A DNA stretch of 6,796 bases, taken from the NCBI GenBank assembly GCA_003483675.1, contig DMYK01000069.1:3401-10196 (forward strand), written 5' to 3'. The notes under the pieces are model-generated. The model ran no database searches. It was not told where the DNA came from and saw only the letters and a program-made list of their open reading frames with translations. Numbering within the stretch: the stretch's first letter is position 1; each line of letters begins with the position of its first letter. This document shows positions 4,254-6,796 of this stretch, piece after piece. This DNA is from Microcoleaceae cyanobacterium UBA11344. GTDB taxonomy: Bacteria > Cyanobacteriota > Cyanobacteriia > Cyanobacteriales > Microcoleaceae. The translations under genes and the position numbers were made by a program.

Positions 4254-6592
4254 TGGCTAAGCAAATTATTGGATTGGTAGGCAATCCTAACTGTGGAAAA
4301 ACTACTTTATTTAATGCCCTGACTGGTGCTAACCAGCGAGTAGGTAATTGGCCTGGAGTAACAGTGGAACGCAAAGAGGGAAAATACACTCACGATGGTT
4401 TAGCAATTACGATTGTTGACTTACCGGGAGTTTATTCTCTTGATGCGGAAGATGGAGACACGGGTTTAGATGAATTGGTGGCGCGAGATTATTTGTTATC
4501 TGGCGAAGCTGATGTGATTATTAATATTGTTGATGCTTCCAATTTAGAGCGCAATTTGTATCTCAACACCCAAATTTTGGAGATGCGCGTACCGACAATT
4601 TTGGCGCTGAATATGATGGATGTTGCCAAAGAACGGGATTTCCGAATTAATGTTAGCAAACTTGCAGAACGTCTCGGCTGTACGGTGGTGCCGATGAGTG
4701 CTTCTTCAAATGATGGAGTGCCACTGTTGCGGGATGCTATTAATCGGGCGCTGGCTAAGCCGATCGTACCATCTGCCTATGTAGCTTATCCGGCTGCGAT
4801 CGAAGATGCGATCGCCCAACTGATACCACACATCGAAAAACACAGTCCCAATCGCACCGTAGATGCCCGCTGGACAGCCCTGAAACTGTTAGAATATCAG
4901 GATGAAGTCGCCCCGGAACTCGCCAATACAGAATTAGAAAAAATAGTAGTCCCGCACCGCCGCCGAGTCCACGAAACCCTCGATGATGACCTCGATATTA
5001 TCATCGCCGACAGTCGCTATACCTTCATCCGCAACTTAACTCAGGGTGTCGCCGAATGTTCTAGGGAAGTCAAAACCAACGTTTCCGACAAAATCGACCA
5101 AATTGTTCTCAACCGCTTCTTAGGAATTCCCGTATTTTTAGCGGTAATGTACCTAATGTTTACCATTTCGATTAACATCGGCGGCGTGTTTATCGACTTC
5201 TTTGACATCTTGTTTGGGACAATTTTTGTCGATGGTTTCGGTAAAATTTTAGCAAGCATTAGTACGCCCGGATGGTTGATTGGACTGTTAGCAAATGGTG
5301 CTGGCGGCGGCGTCCAGACAACAGCAACATTTATCCCCCAAATTGGGATGATGTTCTTATGTTTGTCAGTTTTAGAAGACTCCGGCTACATGGCGCGGGC
5401 GGCCTTTGTGATGGACAGATTAATGCGATTTGTCGGACTACCCGGTAAATCTTTTGTGCCGATGATGGTAGGTTTCGGTTGCAATATCCCTGGAATAATG
5501 GCGACGCGGACATTAGAAAATAAGCGCGATCGCATGATGACGATTATGATGAATCCATTCATGTCTTGTAGCGCCAGATTAGCAGTTTACGCCTTATTTT
5601 GTGGCGCATTCTTCCAAGTCGGCGGTCAAAACATGGTATTGGGACTTTACCTAATAGGAATTTTAGCCGCAGTTCTCACCGGACTAATCTTAAAAAATAC
5701 CCTTTTGCAAGGAGAAGCAGCGCCTTTTGTGATGGAACTCCCACCCTACCACATTCCCAAACTCAAAGGAGTGCTGCTGCGTACTTGGGATAGACTGAAA
5801 GCGTTTATTAAAAAAGCCGGAATTGCGATCGTCATTATGGTGCTTATACTAGGAACCATGAGTTCAGTTGGTACCGACGGTTCCTTCGGCAAACAAGACA
5901 GCAAAGACTCAATTCTTAGCGCAGTCGGCCGCACAGTAACACCAGTATTTACACCAATGGGAATCACCCAAGAAAACTGGCCAGCCACCGTCGGTTTACT
6001 AACAGGAGTATTTGCCAAAGAAGTAATGGTTGGAACCTTAGATTCCTTGTACACTCAACTAGCAGACGAACAAAAAGCAGCAGGTGCAGAACCTGAGAAA
6101 GAAGAAGAATTCAGCTTCTGGGGAAATATCGGCAAAGCCTATTTTAGCATTCCAGAGAATCTGGCAAAACTCCCCGGTCAACTTTTCGATCCCCTCGGCT
6201 TAAATTCAGCCAATATTACCGACCAAAAACAAGCAGAAGAAGCGCAAGGTATCTCTGGTAGCACCTACGGACAAATGTCCCGACGGTTCGGTTCCAATGC
6301 AGCCGCTTTTGCCTATTTGCTGTTTGTATTACTGTACTTTCCCTGCGTCTCCGCAACGGCCGCACTTTACCGCGAAACTAACTTAGGCTGGACTATATTC
6401 GCGGGTTCCTGGACTACTGGTATCGCCTATTTCACAGCAGTTGGATACTATCAAATAGCCACATTCTCAGAGCATCCAGACTCATCTCTGGTTTGCATTA
6501 TCAGACTAATCATAGCTATGAGTCTGACTCTTGTGGGATTAAAAATGGCTGGTGCAAAACGACCAAAGCGCCGGGAAGCAATCAGTAGTTAG
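4253..6592 (+). CDS. feoB: FeoB, GTP-dependent ferrous iron permease
   Basis: A full-length FeoB (779 residues; family about 700-800) that carries Fe2+ across the cytoplasmic membrane. The N-terminal G domain has all five motifs: G1 GNPNCGKT (10-17), G2 Thr37 in PGVTVE, G3 DLPG (56-59), G4 NMMD (120-123), G5 SAS (149-151). A helical regulatory (GDI-like) segment follows at about 175-275. The membrane part starts near 288 and includes the conserved FeoB blocks LEDSGYMARAAFVMDR (374-389), GFGCNIPGIMATRTLE (407-422), NPFMSCSARL (434-443), GVFAKEVMVGTL (585-596) and YFPCVSATAAL (695-705). Cys410, Cys439 and Cys698 lie in motifs proposed to line the iron path. Residue 444 is Ala where many bacterial FeoBs have Pro. 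A long polar loop at about 600-680 holds an acidic patch (EPEKEEEF, 613-620). The tail is basic. Overlap with feoA2 and a following feoC-like gene confirm a feo operon. No truncation or frameshift is seen. Confidence 0.98.
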   Translation: MAKQIIGLVGNPNCGKTTLFNALTGANQRVGNWPGVTVERKEGKYTHDGLAITIVDLPGVYSLDAEDGDTGLDELVARDYLLSGEADVIINIVDASNLERNLYLNTQILEMRVPTILALNMMDVAKERDFRINVSKLAERLGCTVVPMSASSNDGVPLLRDAINRALAKPIVPSAYVAYPAAIEDAIAQLIPHIEKHSPNRTVDARWTALKLLEYQDEVAPELANTELEKIVVPHRRRVHETLDDDLDIIIADSRYTFIRNLTQGVAECSREVKTNVSDKIDQIVLNRFLGIPVFLAVMYLMFTISINIGGVFIDFFDILFGTIFVDGFGKILASISTPGWLIGLLANGAGGGVQTTATFIPQIGMMFLCLSVLEDSGYMARAAFVMDRLMRFVGLPGKSFVPMMVGFGCNIPGIMATRTLENKRDRMMTIMMNPFMSCSARLAVYALFCGAFFQVGGQNMVLGLYLIGILAAVLTGLILKNTLLQGEAAPFVMELPPYHIPKLKGVLLRTWDRLKAFIKKAGIAIVIMVLILGTMSSVGTDGSFGKQDSKDSILSAVGRTVTPVFTPMGITQENWPATVGLLTGVFAKEVMVGTLDSLYTQLADEQKAAGAEPEKEEEFSFWGNIGKAYFSIPENLAKLPGQLFDPLGLNSANITDQKQAEEAQGISGSTYGQMSRRFGSNAAAFAYLLFVLLYFPCVSATAALYRETNLGWTIFAGSWTTGIAYFTAVGYYQIATFSEHPDSSLVCIIRLIIAMSLTLVGLKMAGAKRPKRREAISS

Positions 6593-6616
6593 TAGTTATT
6601 AGTTATTGGTTATTGG
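6584..6616 (+). repeat. Heptamer-like tandem repeats at feoB 3' end
   Basis: The feoB stop codon (6590-6592) is embedded in AGTAGTTAGTAGTT, followed by AGTTATT, AGTTATT-like and GGTTATT units. This looks like the short tandemly repeated repetitive (STRR) heptamers described in filamentous cyanobacteria. The last two Ser codons and the stop of feoB appear to lie within the array. Confidence 0.55.
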
Positions 6617-6647
6617 CAGCAGCCAAAAAACAACAAGTAACCAATAA
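6603..6647 (+). terminator. Stem-loop after feoB, possible attenuator or 3' end
   Basis: TTATTGGTTA (6603-6612) and TAACCAATAA (6638-6647) form a perfect 10-bp stem. Its 25-base loop can hold an inner hairpin, TTGGC-AGCA-GCCAA (6613-6626). No T run follows, so it is not a classic intrinsic terminator; it may shield the feoB mRNA end or lower read-through into the feoC-like gene. Predicted by eye. Confidence 0.4.
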
Positions 6648-6687
6648 TATCAAATCCATTGGTCTCAGAATTCTTCATTTCTCTCTT

Positions 6688-6726
6688 CTCTTCCTCTGCG
6701 CCCTCTGTGCCCTCTGCGGTTAAAAA
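6688..6726 (-). repeat. CGCAGAGGG tandem repeat element, right inverted copy
   Basis: Read on the minus strand this repeats 3901-3939 with a single mismatch (GGGCACAG here, GGGCGCAG on the left), including the TTTTTAACCG lead and three 9-mer units. It lies between feoB and the feoC-like gene, 20 bases before the latter's ATG, in opposite orientation to the left copy. Confidence 0.85.
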
Positions 6727-6746
6727 TCAAATAAACAAAAGCAACC

Positions 6747-6796
6747 ATGATTTTAAGCGAACTGCAACAATTTATTTCTCAAAACAAAAGAGCCTC
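6747..6796 (+). CDS. feoC: Probable FeoC-like winged-helix protein, cut by right edge
   Basis: Only 16 complete codons are visible: MILSELQQFISQNKRA, with the frame open at the edge. The pattern (M-x-L-x-x-L-x-x-[FY]-I, a polar turn, then an expected S-L helix) matches the start of FeoC-like proteins, small winged-helix proteins of roughly 80 residues found after feoB. In enterobacteria FeoC binds FeoB and has been reported to carry an iron-sulphur cluster and protect FeoB from proteolysis; whether cyanobacterial versions do so is unknown. The same strand and position 154 bases after feoB support the call. No Shine-Dalgarno is seen before ATG 6747. The repeat element and stem-loop between feoB and this gene may uncouple their expression. 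The identity rests on a short N-terminus plus context. Confidence 0.65.
   Translation, partial: MILSELQQFISQNKRA

Noticed and set aside
5041..6054. Minus-strand frames of 60-102 codons (5041-5259, 5331-5513, 5746-6054) and a plus-strand frame at 5599-5793 inside feoB
   Set aside because: All are shadows of the well-conserved FeoB membrane domain.
3901..6726. Composite transposon or insertion sequence suggested by the inverted repeats
   Set aside because: The enclosed genes are only feoA2 and feoB. No transposase or target-site duplication is visible, and the repeats are of a dispersed intergenic type.

Overview
The window looks like chromosomal DNA of a filamentous cyanobacterium, probably of the Oscillatoriales (Microcoleus/Oscillatoria-like). 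Six full copies of the cyanobacterial HIP1 octamer GCGATCGC are present (33-40, 403-410, 2201-2208, 3063-3070, 4808-4815, 5526-5533), where about 0.1 would be expected by chance. The intergenic DNA carries short repeats typical of these genomes: CGCAGAGGG units, a GGTGCGCA palindrome and AGTTATT-like heptamers. A DUF4079-type membrane protein also fits. The genus is an inference from general style, not from a marker gene.

Layout. The left quarter (1-1511, minus) is an Hsp70-family chaperone with a complete ATPase domain and most of a substrate-binding domain; its C-terminus lies off the left edge. It is divergent, across an 84-bp spacer with a perfect 14-bp palindrome, from a small four-helix membrane protein (1596-2036, plus; DUF4079-like, with RPxH histidine motifs suggestive of haem binding). 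That gene converges on an alpha/beta hydrolase (2101-2988, minus) with an intact Ser-Asp-His triad.

The right half is a ferrous-iron uptake locus on the plus strand: feoA1 (about 3472-3852; a FeoA domain behind an acidic disordered N-terminal tail), feoA2 (4011-4253; a minimal FeoA), feoB (4253-6592; a full-length GTPase/Fe2+ permease overlapping feoA2 by one base in TAATG), and the first 16 codons of a probable feoC-like gene (6747 to the right edge). FeoB moves Fe2+ across the inner membrane, the FeoA proteins are small SH3-like partners, and FeoC is a small winged-helix partner. Upstream of feoA1 is a plausible sigma70-type promoter (3169-3197) and a roughly 270-nt leader with several predicted hairpins.

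Main points of interest: two different feoA genes, one with an unusual tail; a 39-bp inverted repeat pair (38/39 identical) bracketing feoA2-feoB; the structured feoA1 leader with an ambiguous start codon; and the internal two-fold histidine pattern of the DUF4079-like protein. Nothing here is clearly a new kind of system; the core is a recognisable Feo operon with unusual decoration.
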